Both the position numbers and the translations under genes were made by a program. Below the pieces are notes generated by a model. That model did not search any database and was not told the DNA's origin. It saw only the letters and a program-made list of their open reading frames with translations. This document shows, piece after piece, positions 33,687 through 44,544 of a stretch of DNA of 64,000 nucleotides (its first letter is position 1; every line of letters begins with the position of its first letter). This stretch comes from Castanea sativa (taxonomy: Eukaryota > Streptophyta > Magnoliopsida > Fagales > Fagaceae), in NCBI RefSeq assembly GCF_040712315.1, contig NC_134017.1:57100636-57164635 (forward strand). The letters run 5' to 3'.

Positions 33687-36600
33687 TCCGAGAGGTTCTT
33701 CCAGGTCGGCATACTTTTGCCACACCAAGAGAAGATCGAATTGTTAGAATTTCTGAAGGACAATATTGATGTTTTTGCATGGGATCCTTACGAAGCTCCA
33801 GGCGTCGATCCGAGCTTCATTTGTCATCATTTAAATGTCAACCCAGCTATTGTTCCGAAAAGGCAGCCACCTCGGCGCTCTTCCAGAGAACATTCCGAGG
33901 CTGTGAAGGAAGAGGTGTTTAAACTCAAGAGGGCTGGGGCTATCAAAGAAGTTTTCTACCTCGAGTGGTTGGCCCATACAGTTGTTGTTAAAAAGAAAAA
34001 TGGAACGTGGAGGGTATGTGTAGACTTTACTGATCTGAACAGGGCCTGTTCCAAAGATTCGTTCCTAATGCCGCGTATTGATCAACTGGTGGATGCCACT
34101 GTCGGACATCCTCGGATGAGTTTTTTGGACGCTTTCCAAGGTTACCACCAAATTCCTTTGGCATTGGAGGACCAGGAGAAGACTGTCTTCATTAATCCGA
34201 CGGGGAATTATCATTATAAGGTCATGCCATTTGGTTTGAAAAATGATGGGGCTACTTACCAAAGAATGATGACCAGGATGTTCGAACATCAGTTGGGGAA
34301 GACTATTGAGGTGTACGTAGACGATATGGTGGTAAAGAGCAAAACGATACCTTCACACGTGAGAGACCTGGCTAACACCTTTCAGGTGTTAAGAAAGTAC
34401 AAGCTGCGCCTTAATGCCTCAAAATGCTCTTTCGGCGTTGGGTCTGGAAAGTTTTTGGGGTACATGATCACTCATAGAGGCATAGAGGTAAACCCAGCAC
34501 AGGTGAAGGCTATTCAGGACTTGCAGCCTCCTCGCAACCCAAAGGAAATCCAGAAATTGACTGGGATGATTGCCGCATTGAATAGGTTTATTTCTCGGTC
34601 AGCCGACCGATGCCGTCCCTTCTTCCAATTGTTGAATAAGTGGAAAGGGTTTCAATGGACCGAGGACTGCGTGTTAGCTTTCCAACAGCTTAAACAATAT
34701 CTTTCTCGGCCACCCATTTTGTCTCGCCCCGAGGCGGACGAAGTCTTGTTTGCTTATCTGGCAGTGGCCATACACGCGGTCAGCCTGGTCCTTATCAGGA
34801 ATGAAAATGGGATGCAAAGACCGGTCTACTACGTTAGTAAGTCTTTGAATGAGGCCGAGGTGCGCTACTTGCTTTTGGAGAAAGCGCTTCTGGCCATAGT
34901 TCATGCCACGCGGAAGCTCCCTCATTATTTTCAGTCTCATACTGTAGTGGTCCTGACCCAATTGCCTCTCAAGGCAGTGTTACGCAACATCGACTACACT
35001 GGTAGGGTAGCAAAGTGGGGAACCATATTAGGAGCTTTTGATGTTAAATACAAACCTCGCACCTCGGTGAAGGGTCAGGTCCTCGCTGACTTGGTGGCAG
35101 AGTTTACAGAACCATTGCCAGAAGAGACTCTAAAAGAAGCACGCATGGATGGAAAATCAGTTGGTGTGATCACGGCCGCAGTGCCTTCGCCTTGGAAAAT
35201 GTATGTGGATAGGGCTGCAAATCAGAGAGGGTCTGGTGTGGGACTTGTTCTGATATCCCCGGAGGGAATTATCTTTGAAAAATCTCTAAGGTTATCATTC
35301 TCGGCTACTAATAATGAAGCCGAGTATGAAGCAGTTCTGGTAGGCATGAACATGCTACATAAGATGGGTGGAAAGGAAGTCCGTGCGTTCTCGGACTCTC
35401 AGTTAGTGGTCGGCCAGGTCATGGGGACCATGGAGGCCAGGGACACAAGAATGCAAGAATATCTGGCCCAGGTCAAGCGTCAGCAAGCAGAGTTTGACTC
35501 CTTTCTCTTAACTCACATCCCTAGGAGTGGGAACACTCATGCCAATTCCTTGGCTACGTTAGCAACGTCCTCGACTCAGGACTTGCCCAGGGTTATCCTT
35601 ATGGAGGATCTGCTGGAGCCAACTCTTATCCCCGCCAGGGCGGCTCGCATCCATCTAATAAGGTTTGGACCTAGTTGGATAGACCTGGTCGTATCTTTTC
35701 TTAATAATGACATCCTCCCTGAGGACAAGTCTGAAGCAAAGAAGGTGCGTCAGAAGGCGCCACGTTTTTGGCTATCCGAGGATCAGAAGCTGTATAAATG
35801 ATCCTTTTCAGGACCGTACTTGTTGTGTGTGCATCCTGAATCAACGGAAGCATTACTGGAGGAACTACATGAGGGAATTTGTGGGAGCCACACTGGGGGA
35901 AGGTCCTTAGCCCATAGAGCTCTAACTCAGGGTTATTGGTGGCCCAACATACAGAGAGAGGCCCAGGACTATGCCAGAAAATGTGATCAATGCCAGAGGT
36001 TCGCCCCTAATATTCATAAACCTGGTGGGGTTCTTAACCCTATCTCCAGTTCTTGGCCTTTTGCGCAATGGGGATTGGACATAGTGGGGCCATTTTCAAG
36101 AGCAGCAGGAAATAAAAGATGGCTTCTTGTGGGAACAGACTATTTCACCAAATGGGTTGAGGCCGAGCCCTTAGCAAATATCAGAGATATTGATTCCAAG
36201 AAGTTTGTCTGGAAAAATATTGTCACTAGATTCGGTATACCACACACACTTATCTCCGACAATGGCGTTCAATTTGACAGCAAGGCCTTTAGGCAATATT
36301 GTGGTGACATGGGTATCATAAACAGATACTCCACCCCAGCGTATCCTCAGGGAAATGGGCAAGCCGAGGCCGTTAACAAGGTCATAGTCAGTGGGCTTAA
36401 GAAAAGGTTGGACGATGCGAAGGGCAGATGGGTAGAAGAGCTCCCTCATGTTCTATGGACGTATCGGACCACACCGCGCAGGTCCACGGGAGAAACTCCA
36501 TTCTCTATGACTTATGGAGCCGAGGCGGTGATACCTCTGGAATCTGGTTTTCCCACCCTAAAGACGAGCTCCTTTAGCCCGGAGAATAACAATGGACTCC

Positions 36601-36914
36601 TGGAGAAAGGTCTTGATTTACTCGAGGAACGACGCGAGGCAGCTATGGTCCAAATGGCTTGTTATCAACAGAAGCTAAAATGGGGATATGACGCCCACGT
36701 GAAGCTAAGACCACTTGCACCTAGTGATCTTGTACTAAGGAAAGTTGTAGGCACTTCTAAGAACCCAGCTTGGGGTAAGCTAGGACCCAAATGGGAAGGC
36801 CCCTATCGCATTGTTTCAGTAGCAGGCATAGGGTCGTATCGGCTAGCTGACCTAGATGAAAGAATTGTACCACGCCCGTGGAATGTAAATAATCTTAGAA
36901 GGTATTATTATTAA
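33687..36914 (+). pseudogene. pol region: reverse transcriptase, RNase H, integrase
   Basis: Open from 33687 to a TGA at 35799-35801, then in the same frame to 36914. RT shows FLDAFQGYHQIP and the YVDDMVV catalytic box near 34312-34332. RNase H (from about 35200) has YVDRAANQRG, NNEAEYEA and FSDSQLV, but the last catalytic position reads HANSLA instead of the usual HAD. Integrase has the zinc finger (HEG…H…CDQCQ) and all three acidic residues (GLDIVGPF, LISDNGVQF, GQAEAVNK). It ends in the chromodomain-free, basic tail NVNNLRRYYY. A frame change near 33600-33690 separates it from gag-pro. Two inactivating changes plus the RNase H change make it non-functional as it stands. Confidence 0.9.
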
Positions 36915-36978
36915 TAAAAGGGGTTTTTGCCAGTTAATATTTCAAAGTTATGAGTACCTTTGACACCTGCAGCTACTG

Positions 36979-37900
36979 TTCTTAAGAATCAAACAGAAAC
37001 TTGGTTAAGTGCAGTCCTCGGACCACAAACCTTGTGGAAATTGATGTCTTGTCATTTGTTAAACAAAACCTTAGTTATGCCGGGTCCTCGGACCTCCTAC
37101 TTTGGGGAAATTAACATTTTAAGTTACTGTTCTTAAGAATCAAACAGAAACTTGGTTAAGTGCAGTCCTCGGACCACAAACCTTGTGGAAATTGATGTCT
37201 TGTCATTTGTTAAACAGAACCTTAGTTATGCCGGGTCCTCGGACCTCCTACTTTGGGGAAATTAACATTTGAAGTTTCTTTTCTTAAGAATCCAACCGAC
37301 ACTTGGATAAGTGCAGGCCACGGACCACAAACCTTGTGGAAATTGATGTCTTGTCAATTGTTAAACAGAACCTTAGTTGTGCCGGGTCCTCGGACCTCCT
37401 ACTTTGGGGAAATTAACATTTGAAGTTCTTGTTCTTAAGAATCAAACGAAACTAGGTTAATTGCAGATCTCGGACCACAAACCTTGTGGAAATTGATGTC
37501 TTGTCATTTGTTAAACGAACCTTAGTTGTGCGGGTCCTCGGACCTCCTACTTTGGGGAAATTAACATTTGAAGTTCTTGTTCTTAAGAATCAAACAGAAA
37601 CTTGGTTAAGTGCAGTCCTCGGACCACAAACCTTGTGGAAATTGATGTCTTGTCATTTGTTAAACAGAACCTTAGTTATGCCGGGTCCTCGGACCTCCTA
37701 CTTTGGGGAAATTAACATTTGAAGTTACTGTTCTTAAGAATCAAACAGAAACTTGATTAAGTGCAGTCCTCGGACCACAAACCTTGTGGAAATTGATGTC
37801 TTGTCATTTGTTAAACAGAACCTTAGTTATGCCGGGTCTTCGGACCTCCTATTTTGGGAAAATTAACATTAGAAGTTACTGATCTAAATAATCAAAACAG
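36979..37900 (+). repeat. 151-bp tandem array after the integrase
   Basis: TTCTTAAGAATC starts units at 36979, 37130, 37281, 37432, 37580 and 37731, with a degenerate seventh at about 37882. Spacing is 151 bp except one of 148. Each unit holds GGACCACAAACCTTGTGG (inverted-repeat-like) and the phrase GGTCCTCGGACCTCC. Tandem arrays here are known from Tat/Ogre elements and can seed satellite DNA. Confidence 0.95.
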
Positions 37901-38410
37901 CAACTTGGTTAAGTCTTGTTCTCGGAAATTAGTTAATTTCTTATTGCGTCTGGAAATTAGTGCCTTACTGTTTGTTAGATCGGATCTTAAGTTCTATATC
38001 TTTAAACGTTAAGCAAATTTATATAAGGAATGGTCCTCGGATCTTACATCCTACTGAAAACAATACCACACATTATAAGGGTTTAATCGTTATATGAGGT
38101 CTTCTCTTTTTTAACCAAGGCATGGTTTAAAATATCTCAACCATGTCATCTGCCGTTAAGTTTTTAATACTAAAACATGCGCATGACTGCGTGGAGGTTA
38201 TGATTGTGCAATCCTTGGAGTTAGATTTGTTTACTCTGACTTTTCTTTTGTTTATCTATGTACTAATGGGAAAGTTTTGCGATAAGTACAAAAAGAATAA
38301 AGTAAAAACAAATACAACACGAAGAAAAATTAAATGAAATTGTTCTTCATTAGTCGTTCAAATATACATTACATATTTAATTCAAATATGGAAAAAGAGA
38401 AGTCCTAAGC
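37900..38410. other. Spacer between the tandem array and the antisense gene
   Basis: Diverged remnants of the array text (CTCGGA phrases) continue to about 38050. Otherwise non-coding. The 3' UTR of the reverse-strand gene should lie here. Confidence 0.4.
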
Positions 38411-38416
38411 TAGGTC

Positions 38417-40968
38417 CTAAGCTTTTGGAGGGGGGTCTTGCTGAGAAGTGCTGGTGGCCTCGGTCTTTCTCAACTCCAGCTCAAAGGGAGACAGCACTTG
38501 CTTTCCTTTGTCTGCTGCCTTTGTTGGAGGGACGTTGGGCTCCACGTTCTGGCTCAGGTCCTTCTCGGCATCCCCGTCTCCTTCCTTTTCTTTATTGGAA
38601 CCCGAAGGTTCTATAGGATCTGGAATTAGCTTTGGGACCATGGGAGGAAGAGCAGGAAGAGTTGTTTCAGGGGTAGGAGTAGGAACAGGAGCCTCTTCAA
38701 TCTCCTGTATCTCCAGGGGAAGCCGAATATTCTCGGACTTCCTCAGATCCGAGGATAGAGGAACTCCTGCTACATTCAGAGCTTCCCCCCAGACCTTTTG
38801 ACAGTACTCCCGGCACAAGGCCGCAAAGGCTTCTGTCAGCTGCTCCTCGGTGACCGCTACCCCTTCCTCATAACTCGCCTGCTTGGCGGCTTCTAGAGAA
38901 CGATGGAATGCGCCGGCTTCCTCCTTCATTCGCGCAAGTTCCCTCTCCAAATCTGAGCGCTCCCTTTGGACTTGGGAGAGCTCGTCATCTTTTTCACGAA
39001 GAAGCTTGCGCTGCCCTTCTATCTGGGTCTTCATGGTCTTTAGGTTCACCTCGGCCCCATGTTTCTCTCTCTTTAGCTCAACCACCTCCGAGGTAAGCTT
39101 CTCATTTTCAGCAAGGGCTGTGCCCAAGGACTTCTCAGTCTCCAGCCTGATTTCAAGCTCAGTTCTGGCCTTCTTCTGAGTGTCTTCTATAAATTTCTCG
39201 GCTACGAAGACTTCCTGAATGGCCTGCAATAAAGTGCGAGGAAGTCAGATATAGCAAGACACTTATGAATAGTTGTTAAAAGAGGAATCTTCCTAAAAGG
39301 GTTAAACTTACCAGCGCTAAATCCCTTTTTAAAGAGAGGAATAGTTGTGGCTGGCTCATTTTTTCCAAGGTTTCCATGTCCTTGGGCAGCAGAAGAGGGC
39401 GCTCCAACACTTCGGCCAAGTGGTGGGCATGGCCTTGTTAAACCGCCCTTATACTGGATTGGCAGGAGATGGGTGCACCATCCAATCTTAAGTCAGGGGA
39501 CCAGGTGACCGGTGCTTGGCGCACTTCGGCCTCGTCCCTGATCTCCCCGCTTTCAACTGAGCGGGCCCTACCCTTGCCTTTATCCAGCTTCTGCTGCTGA
39601 ACCGGTGGGGGTTGTTGTCGTGGTTTCTTGGGGTCCTTACTGCTCGTCCCCTCGGCCTCCCCCTTTCTTTTCTTTTTGGGATCCTCGGCTGGAAGTTTTG
39701 GCTCAGCTGGAGGAGGGGGAGGTGGCAAAGATGGGAGAGTTTGGGACCCCCTCGTCTTTCTCCCAACAACCTTCGCGGCTCTATTGGTTAAGAGACCCTT
39801 CATCTTGTCCATATCCTCTTCGGATTTGTCCTCTGGTTGGGCAACGACTAACCCCGCAATTCCAGAAGCCTCAGTGGCTTCTTCTTCCTCGTCAGAGAGT
39901 ACGACGAACTGGTTCCCTCGAGGTCTCTCGGTGTCTTCAAGTTGGAACTGTTCTATCTCCCCGTCTAGCGTGTGTGAAGAAGACACCTGCTCTTCTGGAA
40001 CAACGGTTGCCTGAGAGTGCATGGCGAGGGGGATTGCCGCTATGGGCTGTCCGTATAAAACGGTGTGAGGGGCGTCAGGGAGATCGTGGTCTTCCAAAAA
40101 GTGGGGCCGGGCTACGTTTATCTTCCTTCGCCTTCGGTCACCGGCGACTATGGCGTTTTCTATCTCCTGGAAGTCCGAAGAAATGGGAGTGTACCCTAGA
40201 ATCAGATGAGCAGCTCTGAGTTGTAGGTCCTCGCTGACAAACACCTCGGAGCGCAGTACTCGGTTAAGGTCTGCAACGTTGCAGTGGTTTAAGCCTGGGC
40301 GCATGTGTCGCTTATCTGCGAAGGAAGACACCAAATCAAGCGAACATGGTCAGATTCACACAACATATAATAAACCTAAATAAACGTGAATACATGTGAA
40401 TGCGTATTTTTGTGAGTATTAAAGGAGTTTGTGCGGGGGGGGGAGGCTAATCCTAAGGTGTCGCACCTGGATCTCCCCACTCAACTGGGCAGTGGAGGCC
40501 GTCGTGCCAGTTCCCAGAGACGATCAGGTAGTCATCCTTCATGCCTTTGTTGGATTTGGGCAGACAGGAGATTAGCCTAACGACGCTGGAGCGGGATTTA
40601 ATGTAGTAACCTACGTTGGAGAGTTTATGGGACTCGTACAGAAAGACGACATCGTGCCAGGTGAGGTTTAAACCCATTTGCTCGTTTAGAGCATCGACGC
40701 TACCTAAAACTCTAAAAACGTTTGGGAGGCACTGATCGGGACACAACCGGTGGTTGCGAAGGTACTCCCTAGTTACAGGCTTCATTGGGAGGGTCATCCC
40801 ACCCTCTACAAAGGCTATTATGGGGATGATAACCTCTATCTCCTTTCTAGAGCCGGCCACGGCTTCCGCCGGGCAATATTTTAAACCTACATCGCCGGGA
40901 ATGTGATACTTGGCTCTGAAGCCTTCCATTCCAGCGGCGGTATCAACTAGACATTTAAATCTTCCCAT
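38417..40968 (-). pseudogene. Spliced antisense gene of the retrotransposon (aORF), one nonsense codon
   Basis: Three exons fit in phase: exon 1 40467-40968 (donor CAG|GTGCGA), exon 2 39312-40315 (acceptor TTCGCAG, donor CTG|GTAAGT) and exon 3 38417-39223 (acceptor TTGCAG). The total is 771 codons, broken only by a TAA at 39438-39440 (codon 460). The exon 1 product begins MGRFKCLVDTAAGME and resembles the plant 'putative gypsy-type transposon' domain proteins (PF04195-like, from memory). Exon 2 encodes a domain end, an acidic patch, then Pro- and Lys-rich linkers. Exon 3 encodes a long coiled coil (roughly its first 130 residues), then a Pro/Glu-rich tail. Extra reverse-strand ORFs are reported in Tat elements; their function is unknown. 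The consistent splice phases show it was a real gene. Confidence 0.85.
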
Positions 40969-41475
40969 CAGAGAGGGGCGAAAGACTAAACTCTAAAAGG
41001 GAAAAAATCTACAAGTATAGCCGAGGACAAGATCCGAGGAGAAAAGGTGTAGAAAAGGAGAACCAAAAACTTACGAATCTCAAGTTGTGCAGAGTTCCAC
41101 GGTTTTCTGCTGGTAAAGTATGTTTACTGATGTTTTGATGGGATAAGTCCCTGATGAATTAAATGAAGGCACAGGTTCCCGAAACGTCACGACGTGCAAG
41201 AAGCGGCCTCGAAATTATATTTGTCCCGCCCAAATTTTCATGGAATGATAAGGACCGTTGGATGTTCATCTCACCGTTGAACGTGGGGGACAAGGTGTAA
41301 CTTACAGTAATAAATGCGCGCGTTTGTGAAAATAAAACCGCCAAGTGTCACCCTCCGGAACGCGAAACGGTTTTCACGCGTGTGGTTATTTGTAGAAAGT
41401 GTGGAGGAGGTGTTCGTTGGATCAAAACCCTATTTTTCTCCTCGGATGATGAAAAATAGAGTTTTGAGGGGCTAT
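40969..41475. other. Region upstream of the antisense gene, before the 3' LTR
   Basis: It probably holds the promoter and leader of the reverse-strand gene. A purine-rich stretch (TTTTGAGGGGCTAT, 41462-41475) directly before the 3' LTR may be the polypurine tract, though it is short and impure. Confidence 0.45.
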
Positions 41476-42169
41476 TGTGGGGAGTAAAAGGGCCCAAATG
41501 GGCATGTGGGCCTTTGGGCTATAACATGGAGGGCCGACCTGCTCTAGAGTTAAACTCTATGAGTCGGCCCATACGCCGAGGGTCTGAGGATACAGCCGAG
41601 GACGAGATTCTTCTCGGAAAAGCCCTAGGGAGTTCAAAGTTTCATTATGAAGGTCAAAGCACAACTCTGGAGAGACCAGTGGTTAAAAGGGGACATCCTG
41701 AATCTTCTAGATGCACCAGTATTAAAGAAAATATCAAGAAAAAAGGCTGTCACCTCTGCATTAAAGGCTCTGCACCTACCTCCCTGGCCGCATTAATGGG
41801 GAGGTGACCCCTGAACAGTGAGGTGGAAACTTCTAGTCACTGTTCAAAAAGTATCAGGGAAGGCAGTATAAAAGGGGGGTAAAGGCCAAAGAAAAGGGGG
41901 AGGAGAAAACTAAGAAAGAAATTAAGAACTTGTAATTTTGAAGGAAGAAAGAGAAATAATAAAGAAACAGTTCTCGGCTTGAATCCGAGGAGACCCATTT
42001 GTCATTATCGTTCTTTATTTACTTGCGTTTGCTTATAAAAGCCTGTTATCAAGATCCCAGCATTTCTAACATAGGTTTAAAGCCCACACTCTACAAATCT
42101 TATTGTTTAAGGCTCATTGGGCCTGAGCCCGTGATTGTCTTTGGGTCCAGGTGCAATTGTGCACTTACA
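41476..42169 (+). repeat. 3' long terminal repeat
   Basis: 694 bp, the same length as the 5' LTR, and about 98 percent identical by eye. It is followed directly by the target duplicate GTTTC at 42170-42174. Confidence 0.97.
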
Positions 42170-42542
42170 GTTTCTATTAAATTTTTCTATACATCTCTAT
42201 CAATATTTTTAGATAAATACAAAAACTTAGATATAGATATCTTTTATTTGTTCCTTCACTTTTTTAGCTAATTACACTGCACATATATTAGACTTCCTCT
42301 CTCAATTTTTCTCCTCCGTAACTTTGATTTTTGTTGTTGTTTTATATTAATTTCCTTAATTGTTAGACAATTAATTCACATTCATAAGATGCATTATTTA
42401 AAAGATGCATATTATGAAAATTTTCATTTAATTTTTAATAGTAAGAAGAACACACACACATATATATAAAGCTTAAATGACTTCATTTCTTTATAGATTT
42501 GGACAAAATAATTAAATTAACTTATTTAATTACTCCTTTTAC

Positions 42543-42708
42543 TAATAGATTTTACCATTGAAGTGGACCAAGTGGACTAAAATGGACCGAAATACTATGC
42601 TAATGCAACTAAAAAAATAGCGTAGCAACAATTATTTAATTATTTACTAATAGATTTTACCATTTAAGTGGACCAAGGGGACTAAAATGGACCGGAATAC
42701 TATAATAC
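42543..42708 (+). repeat. Direct duplication, 107-bp spacing
   Basis: AATAGATTTTACCATT…AAGTGGACCAAG…ACTAAAATGGACCG…AATACTAT occurs at 42543-42598 and 42650-42706. Confidence 0.85.
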
Positions 42709-42847
42709 ATTTTAGCTTTTAGATATTATAAAGGTGTAGATGTTTGTATAAAATCCGTTTCTTAACAATGAATCTCTTTATGAGCAAAAACAAAAAACAA
42801 AACAAAAAAAAACAAAATAAATAATAAATAAATTTGACTCCAATTAT

Positions 42848-43008
42848 ATATATATATAAAATGTAAGATAGAAATTCTACTATAGTCTAATCTAAATGTA
42901 TATATATGTGAAGGTTCTTCCTAGAGGCTTGAACCTTGGCCTTACTCCCCATAGCCCACAAGTATTTATACTTGTAGAGTGATTATTACACCAAGGGTAT
43001 GCGGTGAT
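42848..43008 (-). mobile_element. SINE on the minus strand with 17-bp target duplication
   Basis: Read on the minus strand it has a box A-like TGGTGTAATAATCAC, a box B GGTTCAAGCCTC and an AT-rich tail. It is flanked by AATTTGACTCCAATTAT (42831-42847) and AATTTAACTCCAATCAT (43009-43025), a 17-bp duplication with two mismatches. It belongs to a different family from the SINE at 7269. Confidence 0.78.
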
Positions 43009-43197
43009 AATTTAACTCCAATCATTCTTTAATTCTTGTAGATTCATTTTTGACATATATAGCTTATATGATTCACTTTCAAATCCTATGTGCATTTTCC
43101 TTAATAAGAAGGAAAGAAAAAACAGACAGTTGCTAAATGATGAATTGAACAAAATAGAGCAAGAGTTGGATAGTCATTTTTTGAACATGAAAATGGC

Positions 43198-43232
43198 ACG
43201 CGCGCGCGCGCACACACGCACGCACGCACACA

Positions 43233-43293
<61 letters not shown>
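43198..43293 (+). repeat. Compound CG/CA/GA microsatellite
   Basis: (CG)n passes into (CA)n with CG interruptions and then about 38 GA units. Open frames across it are repeat artefacts. Confidence 0.95.
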
Positions 43294-43297
<4 letters not shown>

Positions 43298-43304
43298 GAA
43301 CAGG

Positions 43305-43967
43305 CACTGGCGGAGCCAGAGGGAGGCGAGGGGGGGCACTTGCCCCCCTAACTCCTCCTAAAATTTTCTAGCATTAGTAGTCTAAAGTAATTACTTACTA
43401 ACATGGAGGGGAAAACAAAGGATTTCTACTTGGTTGAAAGTAACTCTGATACAGGAAAAAGAAAGGAAAAAAAGTTCTCAAACATCAAACCATGTATGCT
43501 TTTCATCAATTTTACTATTCTTATAAGTAGCTTTTGTCTTGTCCTACGTGTTGCACCTATTTCACTATTTTTTATTTTTTATTTTTTATCATTATTTAAC
43601 ATTTTCTCTATTTATGATACTTTTCACAGCATTTTATTCTTGAATGATGCTAAAGATACTATAAATTTTACTACTTATGTCTTTCAAATTGGTATGTCAC
43701 CAATCACAAAAAATAATTTCAATTATTCATTATATTTTTTAAGTAACACTAATCACATTTTACTCTATCAGTTTGTAAATATTTTAGTAGCTATGAATTG
43801 GTTATTTTTGTTTATTTATTTTAATAATATGAAATATATTCATATTTGCTTACACTTGTATATTTATTTTGTTATTATTATTGATTAATATTTTTTAGAT
43901 TAATTTCACTTTTAATATTGTCTTTTAATTTTACCCTCTCTATACTAAAATCCTAACTCCGCCACTG
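43305..43967. mobile_element. hAT-like non-autonomous element
   Basis: It starts CACTGGCGGAGCCAG and its right end, on the reverse strand, reads CAGTGGCGGAGTTAG. CAGTGGCGGA ends are common in plant hAT relatives. The flanking octamers GGAACAGG and GAAGCGGG match at only 5 of 8, so the target duplication is weak. The AT-rich interior has a 161-codon open frame (43403-43888) of hydrophobic low-complexity composition, not considered a gene. Confidence 0.55.
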
Positions 43968-44070
43968 GAAGCGGGTAAAAGCGTTTGGATCTAAATCTAT
44001 AGAGACACTTTAATGGTGAGAAGGCGCTTCTCAAAATAAAATTTAAAAAAAAAAATGGCGAGAAGGATAC

Positions 44071-44094
44071 TCTCTCTCTCTCTCTCTCTCTCTC
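44071..44094 (+). repeat. (CT)n microsatellite
   Basis: About 12 CT units near the 3' side of the DUF630/632 gene. Confidence 0.9.
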
Positions 44095-44544
44095 AAAAAG
44101 GAGCCCGCAGACCTTTTAGTCCCATGCCATGCATTCAATACTCAACGTGTTTTCAAATGTTCCAAAAAGATACGATCTACATTGAGTACCCTCTTGCATT
44201 TGCAATTATGTCACTCCTCGCGCACAAAAAATCATTATAATGGCAAAATACCATCATATCTTTCTATTATTATCAACAGAGCAGTTATATATCTGACCCT
44301 ACAAGTTGTAGGTGAAGGTTAAGGTCGAGAGTTCAAGGTTCATTGGTTGCATGTAAAACTTTACCAATAATCAAGAACAAAACAATTATATCTGTTGCTA
44401 TAAAAAGAAATAGAATTCCACTGTAATTTTATCGAAACCTCAAGTAAAAAACAAAGAAATTACACCAGGTCCCTATATATTGGCCTAATGGTCCTGAAAC
44501 AGGGGATACCAGATTTTCACTTCATCTTATAATCTGAAAGGTAT

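Larger units (their letters stand above)
30853..42169 (+). mobile_element. Complete Ty3/gypsy LTR retrotransposon, Tat-like
   Basis: An 11,317-bp element bounded by 694-bp LTRs starting TG and ending CA, with a perfect 5-bp target duplication GTTTC (30848-30852 and 42170-42174). The order is 5' LTR, primer site, gag-pro, RT-RNase H, integrase, a 151-bp tandem array, a spliced reverse-strand gene, and the 3' LTR. The domain order RT-RH-INT marks Ty3/gypsy. The large size, the tandem array after integrase and the antisense gene match what is known of the Tat (Ogre/Retand) lineage. All frames have stops or shifts, so this copy cannot move on its own; it may be mobilised or transcribed by others. 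Confidence 0.95.

Noticed and set aside
36979..37900. CRISPR-like array
   Set aside because: The 151-bp units are contiguous tandem repeats without unique spacers, in a plant retrotransposon.
38425..39179. Plus-strand open frames opposite the antisense gene
   Set aside because: Mirror frames of the reverse-strand exon 3, whose splice phases and coiled-coil composition mark it as the real coding strand.
43088..43351. Open frames with Arg-Glu or Ser-Leu repeats
   Set aside because: Translation of the GA microsatellite.
43403..43888. 161-codon open frame
   Set aside because: Hydrophobic AT-driven composition inside a hAT-like element; no domain visible.
44281..44390. tRNA-like phrase (GTTGTAGGTGAAGG…GAGTTCAAGG)
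   Set aside because: No cloverleaf or convincing box A/box B spacing, and no target duplication; at most a very old SINE piece.
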